Shown here: positions 1-9,803 of the stretch, piece by piece | How the letters are laid out: each line of letters opens with the position of its first letter | Position numbering within the stretch: position 1 is the stretch's first letter | NCBI GenBank assembly: GCA_017601225.1 | Contig: JAFNIX010000013.1 | Location: forward strand, 1-53,570 | Direction: 5' to 3' | From: Candidatus Brockarchaeota archaeon | GTDB taxonomy: Archaea > Thermoproteota > EX4484-205 > JAAOZP01 | DNA: 53,570 nucleotides | Translations under genes and position numbers: made by a program | Notes under the pieces: generated by a model | Database searches by the model: none | Told to the model about the DNA's origin: nothing | What the model saw: the letters and a program-made list of their open reading frames with translations, nothing else

Positions 1-1370
1 CCCTGTGGAGGCTGTTTTCATGGGGACCTACACGACTTACGGTAGGGGGAAAGCGGTCGCTGTAGCTACGGGTATGGAAACAGGGTTCGGCAAATTTGCC
101 GAGATGGTGCAAGCCGTAGAGGAGGAGGAAATACCTCTAAAACAGAAACTCGAGAAATTCGCTAAGAAATTAGGAATGCTTATTATAGTTGTATGTGTAA
201 TAGTTTTCATTCTTGAAATATTAAGAGAGGGCACCCATCTTGAAAACATTGTTGACATGTTCATGACTGCAGTGGCATTGGCTGTCTCTGCCGTTCTAGA
301 GGGCTTGCCTGCAGTAGTTACTGTTTCTCAGGAATCAAAACAGTCATGATAACCGGAGACCATAGCCTAACAGCTGTAGCGATAGCTAGAGAACTGGGCA
401 TTTTGAAAGGCGAGACCAGTATTACTCTTACGGGCCTTGAACTGGACTCTATGAGCGAAGAAGAGTTTGACAAAATAGTGGAGAATGTCTCGGTTTACGC
501 TCGTGTTTCTCCTGAGCATAAATTAAGGATCGTCAAGGCATTGAAAAAGAAGGGACATATAGTTGCGATGACTGGTGACGGTGTTAATGATGCTCCCGCC
601 CTTAAGCAGGCAGATATTGGGGTTGCAATGGGCGTAACCGGGACCGATGTTACCAGAGAAGCCGCTGACATCGTTTTAGCTGACGACAACTTCGCAACTA
701 TTGTAAGCGCAGTGGAAGGAGGAAGAACAATCTACGACAACATCCGGAAATTCTCATTCTTCCTCATGAGGTGTAACTTCGACGAGCTCATGTTAATCGG
801 AACTTTCGCACTGCTAGGCTTGGAGCTTCCACTAACCGCAGGGATGATTCTCTGGCTGAACCTTGTAACAGATGGTGGACCCGCACTTGCTTTAACAATG
901 GATCCTCCTGAAAAAGATGTAATGAAAAGGCCGCCGCGTAATCCTAACGAAGGAGTTTTGCATGGAAGGCTTGCTTCAATAATCGTCACTTTCATATTAC
1001 AGTTCACCTTAACAGGAGGCTTGTTTTACTGGCAATACTACTTGCTACCTGGTCCTTTAACCCAAGTAAAACTGGCACAAGCCAGAACCATGGCTTTTGT
1101 TCGAGCTACGCTGCAAGAATTATTTGTAGTTTGGAATTACAGGTAGGAAAAACGAAGCCTATGGAGAATGGGTAGAGAAACAATAAGTTCTTAATAGCGT
1201 CAGTCATAGTTTCGGCTATAGCGACAATACTTGTGCCGTTCTTCGGCCTTATGGGAACAGTTTGGCTGGATGATCCGTTAGAGTGGACAATTGCCATAGT
1301 TGCTTCGCTGTCGGGCTTATTTATACTTCCAGAGGTTTTCTACGGTAGGAAAATATGGCGTTGGACATAG
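1..1370 (+). pseudogene. Decayed type II P-type cation ATPase (left end outside window)
   Basis: Remains of a Ca2+/cation-transporting P-type ATPase. Positions 5 to about 330 encode the end of the actuator region and two membrane helices (M3-M4). The sequence then jumps directly to the GIKTVMITGD element of the phosphorylation domain. The DKTG phosphorylation site and the whole nucleotide-binding domain (roughly 270-300 codons, judged against the intact paralogue next door) are therefore gone, and the two halves are in different frames. The conserved M4 motif reads LEGLPAV instead of PEGLPAV. The part from 346 keeps TGDGVNDAP (near 571) and the M6 motif NLVTDG. A TAG at 1144-1146 and a frameshift near 1177-1185 cut off a still readable C-terminal tail that ends at TAG 1368-1370. 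It faces the intact ATPase, whose stop lies 14 bases away. No transport activity is possible from this copy. Confidence 0.93.
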
Positions 1371-1383
1371 TCAGACTTATTCT

Positions 1384-4110
1384 TTAAGCTACCTGCGCCC
1401 CGCTTTTCTTCTGGTATGCAAAGTTGTTTCTTCTAAGTAGGAGCTTAGTTGCTTCAGTGCTCACTAAGATTATTAAGCATATGCCAGTGCTCATCAAGAA
1501 ATCGGTTAGTTGCGGTTCAACGATTCCAAGTGCTTGACGAGTAATGGGAAAAGTGATTAAAGCCAGAAGAAGAATGGTCTCCCAGAAAACGGCTGCTAGT
1601 AAAAACCTATGAGGGCGAGCCTCAAAGATAGTATAGTTTAATGAACGGCAGGTTAATGCCAGAACTAGTTCAAAGAAAATTAATGATATGAAGACCCTTG
1701 TACGAGCAATATCTTCATAGGGTAGAGATGATAGGAAGACCCAAATGATAAGTGGCACACCGATTACCACTGTGCGTAAAAGAAAGATTTTAACGTCTTT
1801 TGTGAATATTGATTCCTTCGGGTTTCTGGGCGGCCTCTTCATTATATCTGGGTCTGATGGGCTTACACCTAAAGCTATGGCGGGAAGGCCATCTGTAGCA
1901 AGGTTAACGTAGAGGATTTGCACTGGAAGCAGTGGCAGAGGTAAACCCATCAGAACTGTTGCTGAGAGCATAATTATCTCAACCAGATTAGCCTGCAAGA
2001 GAAAAGCAAGGTATTTCTTTATGTTATCATAGATCCATCTGCCAAGTTCAATAGCGCTCACTATTGTTGCAAAATTATCATCTACCAACACCATGTCCGC
2101 GGTTTCCTTAGTGACCTCGGTGCCAGTTATGCCCATTGCAACCCCAATATCAGCGTGTTTTAAAGCCGGTGCATCGTTTACACCGTCGCCAGTCATCGCA
2201 ACAATGTGACCCCTTCTTTTCCATGCTTTGACGATTTTTAGTTTGTCTTCAGGTGAAACACGGGCATATACGGTTACTTTTTCAACTATCTCCTCTAATT
2301 CTTTATCGGAAATTTTCTCCAATTCTTCACCCGTCAAAACTATGTTGCCTTCCCTATAGATTCCAAGCTCCTTAGCTATTGAAATTGCTGTAAGCTTATG
2401 GTCTCCGGTTATCATGATGGGTTTTATTCCTACTTGTTTACATGTTTCTACAGCCTTTATAGCCTCTTCCCTAGGAGGGTCAATCATCCCAACTAAGCCC
2501 AGAAATATCATGTTGCTTTCCACAGTTTTTTCATCTAAGATATCTGTGTCTTTAACTGCTCTTTTGTAGGCTAAACCCAAAACTCTAAGGCCGTTTCCAG
2601 CCATCTCGTCATTAACTCTTAGTATTTCCTCCCTCCTCTCCTCAGTTAATTCCTTAACCCCATTCAACTCATGTATGTGTGTACATTTCTCCAAGACTTT
2701 TTCCGGTGCCCCCTTCATGCAGAAAATTTTATCACCTTCAGGAGTTGAGTGAACAGTCGTCATGAGTTTTCTTTCAGAGCTGAATGGAACCTCGTTGATC
2801 CGTGGATACTGTTTTCTAACCTCTTCCGGTTGCAGACCTGCTTTTACGGCAACGACCAGAAGCGCACCTTCAGTCGGGTCTCCTTTAATACGCCATTTGC
2901 CATCTTCGCGTATCAGCTCAGTATCATTGCATAAAAGCGAGCATTTCATTAAAAGATCGAAGCCTTGGTTTCGAAGAATTCCTGTTTCATTATCCCCATC
3001 GATATGAAAACTACCTCTAGGTTCATAACCAACCCCGGTGACCTCAATCCTCTTTTCGAGAGTATAGATTCTCCTTACAGTCATCTCCCCCTTTGTTAAT
3101 GTTCCCGTCTTATCTGAGCAGATAACAGTCACTGAACCTAAAGTTTCTACAGCAGGCATCCTTCTAACAAGAGCATTTCTCTTAGCCATTCTATACATCC
3201 CTATGGCAAGGCTGCCAGTTACAACAGCTGGCAAAGCCTCCGGAACCGCTGCCACCGCTAAAGCCACGCTGAAAAGCAGGATCTGTAGCAATGGTATGCC
3301 CCTCCAAACCCCGATTATTATCATGGCGGCTGATATAGTCAACGCTATCATTCCGAGCCATTTTCCTATTTCTCTAGCCCTCTTCTCCAGAGGAGTCTCC
3401 TCTTTCTTAACAGTGGCAACATTCCTCGCTATTTTTCCAAACTCAGTGTTCATGCCTGTTGCGATAACAACGGCTTTCCCCTTGCCGCCAACAACCTGCG
3501 TCCCTGAAAAAACCATGTTCCGCCTCTCGGAAACGGGTGTATTCTCAGGCAGAGGGGATGTCTCTTTGACCACAGGCACGGACTCACCGGTGAGGGAGGC
3601 CTCGTTGACACGTAGGTTGATTACGTCGATTAGTCTGGCGTCCGCAGGAACCTTGTCTCCCTCTTTCAATACAAGTATGTCCCCTGGGACAACTTCTCTT
3701 AGAGGTATTGAGACCTCTTTCGAATCTCTTATAACTGTGACGTTTGGGCTAAGCATTCTTTTAAGTGCCTCTAAGGCTTTTTCGGCACGATACTCTTGAT
3801 AAAAGCCAAGGGTCGATGAGACTAGAACAATGGCGAAGATAACTATGGCATCTACATCATGTCCGGTAACTAGGGAAATTAATGTCGCAGCAATAAGAAT
3901 AATTATTAGAATGTTTTTAAACTGGCTGAGGAAAATCTTTAAGGGCGAAGCTTTTTCACCAGTTTTAAGCTCATTAGGACCATACTTTTCTAGCCTAGTC
4001 TTAGCCTCCTCACTAGTCAATCCTTGTAAGCTTGTGTCGAGTGAGCGTAAAACGTCATCAACACTTATGGAATGCCCTTTTTTGACGATTTCTTCCTCAG
4101 GATAAGACAT
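1384..4110 (-). CDS. P-type cation-transporting ATPase (Ca2+-ATPase-like, type II)
   Basis: ATP-driven cation pump of the inner membrane, about 908 residues, full length for type IIA/PMR1-like pumps. In order: N-terminal cation ATPase domain, actuator domain with TGES near residue 172, M4 motif PEALPAV, phosphorylation site DKTGTLT near residue 333, nucleotide-binding domain with KGAPE, hinge TGDGVNDAP near residue 639, M6 motif NLATDGLPA, and the C-terminal helical domain. ATG at 4110 is preferred over the TTG one codon upstream; an A/T-rich TATA-like stretch lies about 15-30 bases before it. The family and the M4/M6 residues fit Ca2+ or Mn2+ rather than heavy metals. The exact ion cannot be read from sequence, and PEAL rather than PEGL in M4 is a small departure. 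Its convergent neighbour is a dead paralogue. Confidence 0.95.
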   Translation of the reverse strand: MSYPEEEIVKKGHSISVDDVLRSLDTSLQGLTSEEAKTRLEKYGPNELKTGEKASPLKIFLSQFKNILIIILIAATLISLVTGHDVDAIVIFAIVLVSSTLGFYQEYRAEKALEALKRMLSPNVTVIRDSKEVSIPLREVVPGDILVLKEGDKVPADARLIDVINLRVNEASLTGESVPVVKETSPLPENTPVSERRNMVFSGTQVVGGKGKAVVIATGMNTEFGKIARNVATVKKEETPLEKRAREIGKWLGMIALTISAAMIIIGVWRGIPLLQILLFSVALAVAAVPEALPAVVTGSLAIGMYRMAKRNALVRRMPAVETLGSVTVICSDKTGTLTKGEMTVRRIYTLEKRIEVTGVGYEPRGSFHIDGDNETGILRNQGFDLLMKCSLLCNDTELIREDGKWRIKGDPTEGALLVVAVKAGLQPEEVRKQYPRINEVPFSSERKLMTTVHSTPEGDKIFCMKGAPEKVLEKCTHIHELNGVKELTEERREEILRVNDEMAGNGLRVLGLAYKRAVKDTDILDEKTVESNMIFLGLVGMIDPPREEAIKAVETCKQVGIKPIMITGDHKLTAISIAKELGIYREGNIVLTGEELEKISDKELEEIVEKVTVYARVSPEDKLKIVKAWKRRGHIVAMTGDGVNDAPALKHADIGVAMGITGTEVTKETADMVLVDDNFATIVSAIELGRWIYDNIKKYLAFLLQANLVEIIMLSATVLMGLPLPLLPVQILYVNLATDGLPAIALGVSPSDPDIMKRPPRNPKESIFTKDVKIFLLRTVVIGVPLIIWVFLSSLPYEDIARTRVFISLIFFELVLALTCRSLNYTIFEARPHRFLLAAVFWETILLLALITFPITRQALGIVEPQLTDFLMSTGICLIILVSTEATKLLLRRNNFAYQKKSGAQVA

Positions 4111-4349
4111 CAAGCTTGAGCTATTTAATACCTATTTATTTTTTTCGGTTAGTTTTATCCGGTGAGAACACCTGAATGAGATTGGAGAATAGCACTAGAA
4201 AAGCCCAGCGGTTAACATCTGTTTATCTAAATTTCTTCAAATAAACCATCGTCTGCAAACAAATTAAAGCTACTCTTAGGCTATACCGCTTTTGCAAAGT
4301 GAGAAGGATTTATAAAGGAGGCTACGAGCATTTTTGGAGACGTACCGTA

Positions 4350-4580
4350 TTGTCTGATGAAAGAAAAATACCTGAAACCATGTCGACCCCACATCCGGAC
4401 AACGCAAGTCTCCCCCCATGATGTGGAAGCACCGTCATTGATGGCGATGCGGAATTTTAAGAGGCTTATTATGCATACGGCCAGCTTGGTTGTCATGAGG
4501 GTATGTGGGATTCTGAGGGAAAAGACGTTGATAAGCGCGTCGTAAGAAAACTTTTGGAGAAACATGCGGAATTTTTTTGA
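4350..4580 (+). pseudogene. ppcA: N-terminal remnant of archaeal-type phosphoenolpyruvate carboxylase
   Basis: Reading from TTG 4350 gives the start of archaeal PEP carboxylase: RKIPETMSTPHPDN, then further on [20 protein letters not shown] and [19 protein letters not shown]. Known archaeal enzymes have MSTQHPDN and LGCDEQMWDxEGKEVD at the same places. Three in-frame stops interrupt it: TGA at 4419, TAA at 4458 and TGA at 4578. Each of the first two is one base from a sense codon. Only about 76 of the family's roughly 500 codons remain and I see no catalytic part downstream. A TATA-like TTTATAAA lies about 35-40 bases upstream. The 140 bases up to purC hold no recognisable continuation, although one frame (about 4575-4673) stays open. 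The enzyme would have made oxaloacetate from PEP; this copy is dead. Confidence 0.88.
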
Positions 4581-4720
4581 GTATTTTTTACTGTCCTACA
4601 TGGAAGGCGATGATGCTGGTGCCTCTTTTTCTTTAGTGGAAGCAGCCAAAATCAGGAGGTGTCTTGAGCGATAGAGAAAAAAATTAAAATACCTTGTGTG
4701 GAAAGACCGGGGAGATCTAT

Positions 4721-5779
4721 ATGGGAAGCGTAAAGGATCTTGAAGTTATCGAGAAACCCACTCGTGACCGTATGGGTGTTGGCCGATTCCATTTTTCAGA
4801 CAGATATTCCGTTTTCGACTGGGGTGAAATGCCCGACCAGATTGAAGGTAAGGGTGCTGCCCTATGCCTAATGGGCTCTTACTGCTTTGAGAGGCTCGAG
4901 GAGAGAGGTATAAAAACACATTATCGCGGGCTGGTGGATTCAAGGGGTCGAACTGTTCGCTTCGACGAGCTAGGACAACCTACAAAAATAATGGAAATCA
5001 GTCTTGTAAACGTTTATAGACCTAAAGCCTACATTGAAGGTGGCAAACTCAAATACGACTATAGCGTTTACACGCCAAACTTGACAAACTATCTAATCCC
5101 GTTGGAAATAATCTATAGGAACAGCTTGCCGGAGGGTTCATCGGTTTTCAAAAGACTTGAGCGGGGTCTTGTAACGCTTAAAGATCTGGGTTTGGATCAC
5201 GTGCCAAAACCAGGCGAAAAACTCGCCAAACCTATTTTTGACGTAAGCACCAAACTCGAGGAGGGTGACAGATACATCACATGGGAGGAAGCCCAAAAAA
5301 TCGCTGGGCTAACGGGCGAGGAGATTAAAGCAATTAAGGCTTTGCTTTCAAGGGTCAATGAAACCATAACCGAAATAGCTCAAAAAAGCTCTTTAGTGAA
5401 CGAGGATGGGAAAATCGAACTGGCTTTTGATCCCGAAAGACAGCTGATGGTTGTGGACGTTGTGGGTACTTTGGATGAGTGCAGATTCACATATCAAGGG
5501 GTTCATGTAAGCAAGGAAATAGCTCGGGTATACTATAGGCGGACAGAATGGTATAGGGCTGTGGAGGAAGCTAAGCATATGGCTGCAGAAAAAGGGATTA
5601 AGGATTGGAAAAGCCTGTGTAGCATAGGCCCTCCAAAGCTTGACCCGCAGTTGAAAACTATTATCGGCGAAATGTATATGGCGGCAGCTAACGCTTTGAC
5701 AAACCGTAAACTATTTGATGTTCCAAGTCTTGCAGAAACCGTTAGTAAGTATAGGGAGCATATTGGTGAAAAGTTATAA
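4721..5779 (+). CDS. purC: Phosphoribosylaminoimidazole-succinocarboxamide synthase (SAICAR synthetase)
   Basis: Purine biosynthesis in the cytoplasm: ATP-dependent joining of CAIR and aspartate to give SAICAR. The start shows the family's pattern (FHFSDRYSVFDWGEMPDQIEGKG), with the substrate-binding SDRYSVFDWG segment and a Gly-rich loop. The middle carries an EIIYRNSLPEGSS segment and the LDECRF element used for nucleotide and Mg2+ binding. At 352 residues it belongs to the longer SAICAR synthetase variant found in archaea and some bacteria. ATG 4721 is chosen because GGGGAG lies six bases upstream; a TTG at 4694 is in frame but has no such site. It stands alone between the PEP carboxylase remnant and a gene on the other strand. 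Confidence 0.93.
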   Translation: MGSVKDLEVIEKPTRDRMGVGRFHFSDRYSVFDWGEMPDQIEGKGAALCLMGSYCFERLEERGIKTHYRGLVDSRGRTVRFDELGQPTKIMEISLVNVYRPKAYIEGGKLKYDYSVYTPNLTNYLIPLEIIYRNSLPEGSSVFKRLERGLVTLKDLGLDHVPKPGEKLAKPIFDVSTKLEEGDRYITWEEAQKIAGLTGEEIKAIKALLSRVNETITEIAQKSSLVNEDGKIELAFDPERQLMVVDVVGTLDECRFTYQGVHVSKEIARVYYRRTEWYRAVEEAKHMAAEKGIKDWKSLCSIGPPKLDPQLKTIIGEMYMAAANALTNRKLFDVPSLAETVSKYREHIGEKL

Positions 5780-5893
5780 TTAATTAACACGTTATTGTTT
5801 TTCATATGTCTAAACAAGCTACTTAATAGTTTTTCGTTAGACATGAACATTAATAAATATTCACACTATTCTATTGGAAGGAAGAGCGCTCGA

Positions 5894-7012
5894 CTAAAGG
5901 AGCAAATCAAGTATTATTAGAATTAACGTGGCTATAACAAGCATGATCCACACGGTCTTGCTCCATCTGAATATCTTTTTACCGTCCCACACGAAACCCC
6001 CTGCTGACTGTACTGGAATCAGATTTAGAATGACAATAATCAGATTAGTCGCATATCCGACTGTTGCCACCACCGCTAGCAGATTATTGACCATAATGAT
6101 TGATATTCCCTTGAACGCGAAACCCAAAAGCAGACTGGTTACTGGACCCACTGCAAAGATGATTCCCGTCTTATCTTTTTTCGGGTCATACCACCAGTCT
6201 AACTGCTTCACGTAGGTTGAGCCGTATGCTATAAATGTGATGCCAAGTAGCGCCAACAGCCAACTGAATAAGATTCCCGACCCCCAGGCTTTGAAGGTTG
6301 TTTCTAAGCCGAGTCTGCTTGCTACAAGCCTTTGCGAAAGCTCATGTGCCAGTAGGCTTATAGCTACAGCCATGAAAACCATTGGAATAAGCATTAGCGA
6401 TCCTTGGCCGCGAAGTATTTGAATCCACCAAGCCGTGGAAACCCCTAGTAGGGCAGCCAGCAAGTGCCATGCTTCCCTGGTCTCAAAGTTCTTTGTTTTC
6501 TCTTTATCTCGTCTGAGGAAAAATGTTCCAAAACCTACGAAATGAAACTCTACCGCCCAGAGTCTTAGAAAGTATAGTCCATAGTCTCTGAGTTGCGCCG
6601 GCAGCTCGTAGAGATGGAAGCCCCTGTGGATGAACATGTTCCATGAGGGGGAATTATACCTGTCGGCCGTAGCGTATATGACCTCGCACCCATGCTCCTC
6701 CAGCCATAATATAGAGCCGTCAACTAGGGATCTGCCGATGGATCTTCCACGCAGCTCCTTGTCGGAGACAAGCGCGTCGATGAAGCCTGTCCTCTTGCCT
6801 TTTAAAACCTTGATCCGCATGGAGACTGTTCCAACAATCTTTCCGTCGGATTCTGCAACTAATGTTCCTCCACACTGCTTCCCTGCACTCTTCCGTGCTT
6901 CGTCGAACGCGGTTTGAAAGACAAACCTATCAATTATGCCGAGGCTTCTTGTGAAAAGTTTCTTAACCTCCCTTTCCTCACCCGGCTGCATCTCGCGGAT
7001 AATTATCTGCAT
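5894..7012 (-). CDS. GNAT N-acetyltransferase fused to an M50-like membrane domain (probably proteolytically dead)
   Basis: A two-part protein of 372 residues. Residues 1 to about 150 form a GNAT domain with the acetyl-CoA loop RGRSIGRSL near residue 90 and a C-terminal GFHLYE element. Residues from about 175 form a multi-helix membrane domain that resembles archaeal site-2-protease-like (M50) proteins. The HExxH zinc site is read as HELSQR near residue 223, so the second histidine is replaced by glutamine. The distal motif reads NLIPVQSAGGFVWDG, keeping a D but not the usual NxxPxPPLDG. The usual family function is intramembrane proteolysis; with the zinc ligand missing I infer a non-peptidase role, perhaps tethering the acetyltransferase to the membrane. 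The start is ATG 7012. The gene is monocistronic and divergent from the ferritin-like gene. Confidence 0.8.
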   Translation of the reverse strand: MQIIIREMQPGEEREVKKLFTRSLGIIDRFVFQTAFDEARKSAGKQCGGTLVAESDGKIVGTVSMRIKVLKGKRTGFIDALVSDKELRGRSIGRSLVDGSILWLEEHGCEVIYATADRYNSPSWNMFIHRGFHLYELPAQLRDYGLYFLRLWAVEFHFVGFGTFFLRRDKEKTKNFETREAWHLLAALLGVSTAWWIQILRGQGSLMLIPMVFMAVAISLLAHELSQRLVASRLGLETTFKAWGSGILFSWLLALLGITFIAYGSTYVKQLDWWYDPKKDKTGIIFAVGPVTSLLLGFAFKGISIIMVNNLLAVVATVGYATNLIIVILNLIPVQSAGGFVWDGKKIFRWSKTVWIMLVIATLILIILDLLL

Positions 7013-7128
7013 TTGCCACGTTTTCAGTTAATGACAATTATTGTTTATAAAGCTTAAAGTTTCGATAAGGAGTGTTTCCCGTGAATCGAAAATAGTGGCC
7101 ATCGTCTAAAACAACTTTAAGCAAAATG

Positions 7129-7135
7129 TTTATAT
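7129..7135 (+). promoter_or_regulatory. TATA box for the ferritin-like gene, implying a leaderless mRNA
   Basis: TTTATAT centred at 7132. Archaeal transcription starts about 26 bases downstream, which falls on ATG 7158. This supports that start over the GTG at 7137, which would lie upstream of the expected transcript end. Confidence 0.55.
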
Positions 7136-7157
7136 CGTGTCACTTGTTTCCCGAGCT

Positions 7158-7688
7158 ATGGCAGAGACTGGTTGTGAAATAGCAAGGTTTCTTTATTGCG
7201 CAGGAGTTTTCGAGGAGGAAGTCGCTAAAACGTATAGTCACATGGCTGAAATTACAGTTGACATGGATTTCAAGTGTCTCTTGAACTATATTGCTGACGA
7301 CTCCTATAAGCATGCTAAGATGTTTAAAGCTCTCAGTGGGCATCCGGTAATTTACGGTAAAAGTGGATTTGAAGACTGTGAAAAAGCCTTGGGAAGCCTA
7401 TGGACGGATATTATGGAGAATTCGAAAAAGATGCGAGAGGAGAGGGAAACGAATAACCACAAGCTCCTCAAGCTGGTAGACGGTTTAGAGAAGTTTGAGG
7501 GTATCGTGGCGGAGGAGTATTTGACAGTTTTAAACGTCAAAACCATAGAGCTCATGGCGCGGGAGACAGGGTTAAACATTGAGCCTTACAGGATGATATT
7601 TGAATGGATAATTGAAGATGAAAAGAGGCACGAGCAAATTTTAAAGATGCTTAAGAATTTGATCGTCAGAAGTACCAGTAACCCATAG
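7158..7688 (+). CDS. Ferritin-like (rubrerythrin-type) di-iron protein
   Basis: A 176-residue all-helical protein with the spacing of a four-helix di-iron bundle: an early FEEEVAKTY helix, DDSYKHAKMF about 30 residues later, then EEYLTVL and a final DEKRHEQIL helix. These give two ExxH-type pairs expected to bind iron or manganese. No rubredoxin domain follows, unlike the rubrerythrin at 11571-12128. The likely role is oxygen or peroxide detoxification or metal storage in the cytoplasm; substrate unknown. A promoter centred 26 bases before ATG 7158 supports that start; GTG 7137 is the in-frame alternative. It is transcribed alone. Confidence 0.78.
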   Translation: MAETGCEIARFLYCAGVFEEEVAKTYSHMAEITVDMDFKCLLNYIADDSYKHAKMFKALSGHPVIYGKSGFEDCEKALGSLWTDIMENSKKMREERETNNHKLLKLVDGLEKFEGIVAEEYLTVLNVKTIELMARETGLNIEPYRMIFEWIIEDEKRHEQILKMLKNLIVRSTSNP

Positions 7689-7788
7689 GATTATTTTAAA
7701 TAAACGCAGCACGTTTATGAGGATACTGATACAGGCTAGAGATACTATAATAATTCTCTTAAGTTCCTGATAGTTCAAACCATAAAAC

Positions 7789-7864
7789 CGGGCCCGCTGG
7801 GATTTGAACCCAGGTTCTCCGGCTCCGAAGGCCGACGCCTTTATCCTGGCTTGGCCACGGGCCC
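7789..7864 (-). tRNA. tRNA-Arg, anticodon TCG
   Basis: Read on the minus strand the 76 bases fold as a complete cloverleaf. The acceptor stem GGGCCCG/CGGGCCC has discriminator G. The D arm is GCC...GGC, the anticodon stem TCGGC/GCCGG encloses loop CTTCGGA, and the T arm CTGGG/CCCAG encloses TTCAAAT. The anticodon TCG (bases 7826-7828 read in reverse) decodes CGA arginine codons. CCA is not encoded and there is no intron. Confidence 0.95.
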
Positions 7865-7995
7865 AATGTAAATCATGCTAAATGTTGTACTTAAATCTGT
7901 ATTTGTTCAATAATAATTGCGATCTACATGTACCGGAAAAACTCAAAGTTCAATTGACGGTTAATTCTCAACCTTTAATCAACTAATGGTGGTTA

Positions 7996-8217
7996 ATGCG
8001 TGAAGGTAATAACATGGTTAACTAATTGCAAAGGGATAAAGCGCGCGCTATCAATAAGCCTTTAGTGGCAATGGCTCTTGGCGGAGTGGTAAAGAAAAAC
8101 TATAGGTATCTTGTAGGATACAAGGGTTTTGTTTTCTTTACCCGATCTAAAACTCCTTTAGAATTGCCTCATGGAACAAATTTGATTATAGCAAAGCAGA
8201 TCTGGATACCTAGCTAG
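7996..8217 (+). pseudogene. Possible small gene with an in-frame stop, unrecognised
   Basis: The 427-base gap 7865-8291 between tRNA-Arg and metG holds one coding-looking stretch. ATG 7996 opens a frame that meets TAA after nine codons (8023-8025). The same frame then runs on from TTG 8026 for 63 codons, including ALGGVVKKNYRYLVGYKG and a Pro/Leu-rich end. A second frame from GTG at about 8001 gives MKVITWL, so a frameshifted ancestor is another reading. No ribosome site is clear. I do not recognise the protein; it may be a broken small gene or chance. The rest of the gap is A/T-rich with nothing I can assign. Confidence 0.22.
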
Positions 8218-8291
8218 CATAGCGTCAAAAGCAATCCTTAAAACTGGAATAGGGAATTAATCGCTATTAAACAGGGTCTATAACGTTTTAC

Positions 8292-9803
8292 TCATATTTT
8301 TCTAAAAACTATCTCCGGCCTACTTATCCTGTGTCCAGGCTTAACCGCAAGCTCCCCCGCTGAATCCCAACCGTAGTCTTCAGGCAACCCCTCCAGATTA
8401 AGAAGCCTCCAGATCTTCTCAGACGAGCTTGGCAAGTATGGTCGCAGAACTATGGCCAGCGTCCTCACAGCGTTCACGCAGATGAACAACGCTTCAGGAT
8501 TTCTTGTTCTCCACGGCTCCTTAGCCTGAAGGAGCCTGTTGCACTGAATAGCGAAGTCCACAACCTCCTTTAAAGCCCTGTCTATCTCATAGTTTTCAAG
8601 CTTATCCCTCATAAGCTTGGGTAGTCTCCTGATGGTTTCAACAAGCCTCAAACATTCCTCGTCGCCCTCATAGTCCCCCGGCTTAGGCACCTCTCCTCCG
8701 TAAAGATTCTGTATGAGCGTTAAAGTCCTATGAATAAAGTTCCCAATGTTTCCAACAAGCTCCCCGTTAACCCTCTCAACCAACGCTTTCTCGGTGAAAT
8801 CACCGTCCTCGAAGAAAGGAATATCTCTTGCAAGAAAGTATCTCACAGCGTCAACCTCATACTTCTCAAGCAGCTTGAACGGGTCGACCGCCGTTCCCTT
8901 GGACTTCGATAGCTTCTCTCCACCTATAGTTATATACCCGTGGACAAGAATATGCTTAGGCAGCGGTATGCCGCATGAAAGCAGTATCGCTGGCCATATC
9001 ACGGAATGAAACCAATTTATACCCTTGCCGATAAGGTGGACATCTGCAGGCCAATACTTCTTATACTTCTCTCCATCTGGGTATCCTAGTGCTGAAACAT
9101 AGTTTACCAGCGCGTCGACCCAGACGTATATCTTGTGCTTAGGGTCGAAGGGGACATTGACGCCCCAGCTTATGCGCGACCTGCTTACAGCCAGGTCTTT
9201 AAGGCCCTCAGCTTTTATTCTGGCCAAGATCTCCTGCTTCCTCTTATCAGGTATGATGAACCTGTTTCTTTCGATAAGCTCCAGCACAGGCTTCTCATAC
9301 TTGCTCAGCCTGAAGAAGTAGCATTCCTCCTCAATATGCTCCGGCTCAGTGCCGTGCTCGGGGCACTTGCCTTCTACAAGGTCTTTCTCAGTCTTATACT
9401 CCTCGCAGCCGTAGCAGTATAGACCACTATAGCTACTCTTGTAGATATCTCCGTTTTCAAACATTTTAGAGAATATTAGCTGAGAAACTTTGCGATGCCT
9501 CTCCTCAGTCGTCCTTATGAAATCATCGTTGGAAATGTTGAAGGCTTTACAGAGTTCTTGGAACCTCTTAGCGTTCCTATCTATGAACTCCTTAACCTCC
9601 AAACCGGCTTCCTTAGCTGCCCTCTCGTTCTTCGCAGCGTTCTCGTCAGTACCTGTTAGGAAATAAACGTCTCTACCGGCGAGCCTGTTCCACCTCGCTA
9701 TAATGTCTGCACAAACCTTCTCGTACAGGTGGCCAAGGTGGGGGTAAGCGTTAACATAGTCAATCGCAGTCGTTATGTAGAATTTCTCCTGCTTCAAGCT
9801 CAT
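8292..9803 (-). CDS. metG: Methionyl-tRNA synthetase, short form
   Basis: Charges tRNA-Met. Class I synthetase signatures: AYPHLGHLYE (HIGH) near residue 15 and GEKLSKSKG (KMSKS, here KLSKS) near residue 300. An inserted zinc knuckle CYGC...CPEH lies near residues 128-144, with the usual fourth Cys replaced by His. The helical anticodon-binding domain follows and the protein ends at residue 503, without the C-terminal EMAP-like dimer domain often found in archaeal enzymes. The TGTDENAAKN segment also looks like the short bacterial-type form. Start ATG 9803; a TATA-like GTATAAATA lies about 60 bases upstream on the same strand. Monocistronic. Confidence 0.95.
   Translation of the reverse strand: MSLKQEKFYITTAIDYVNAYPHLGHLYEKVCADIIARWNRLAGRDVYFLTGTDENAAKNERAAKEAGLEVKEFIDRNAKRFQELCKAFNISNDDFIRTTEERHRKVSQLIFSKMFENGDIYKSSYSGLYCYGCEEYKTEKDLVEGKCPEHGTEPEHIEEECYFFRLSKYEKPVLELIERNRFIIPDKRKQEILARIKAEGLKDLAVSRSRISWGVNVPFDPKHKIYVWVDALVNYVSALGYPDGEKYKKYWPADVHLIGKGINWFHSVIWPAILLSCGIPLPKHILVHGYITIGGEKLSKSKGTAVDPFKLLEKYEVDAVRYFLARDIPFFEDGDFTEKALVERVNGELVGNIGNFIHRTLTLIQNLYGGEVPKPGDYEGDEECLRLVETIRRLPKLMRDKLENYEIDRALKEVVDFAIQCNRLLQAKEPWRTRNPEALFICVNAVRTLAIVLRPYLPSSSEKIWRLLNLEGLPEDYGWDSAGELAVKPGHRISRPEIVFRKI

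Noticed and set aside
3203..3799. 198-codon open frame on the plus strand opposite the P-type ATPase
   Set aside because: It is the mirror of well-conserved coding sequence (actuator domain). Protein-like composition is lacking and the ATPase motifs are on the other strand.
4281..4565. 94-codon minus-strand frame over the PEP carboxylase remnant
   Set aside because: The plus strand shows an unmistakable protein family; the minus-strand frame is its shadow.
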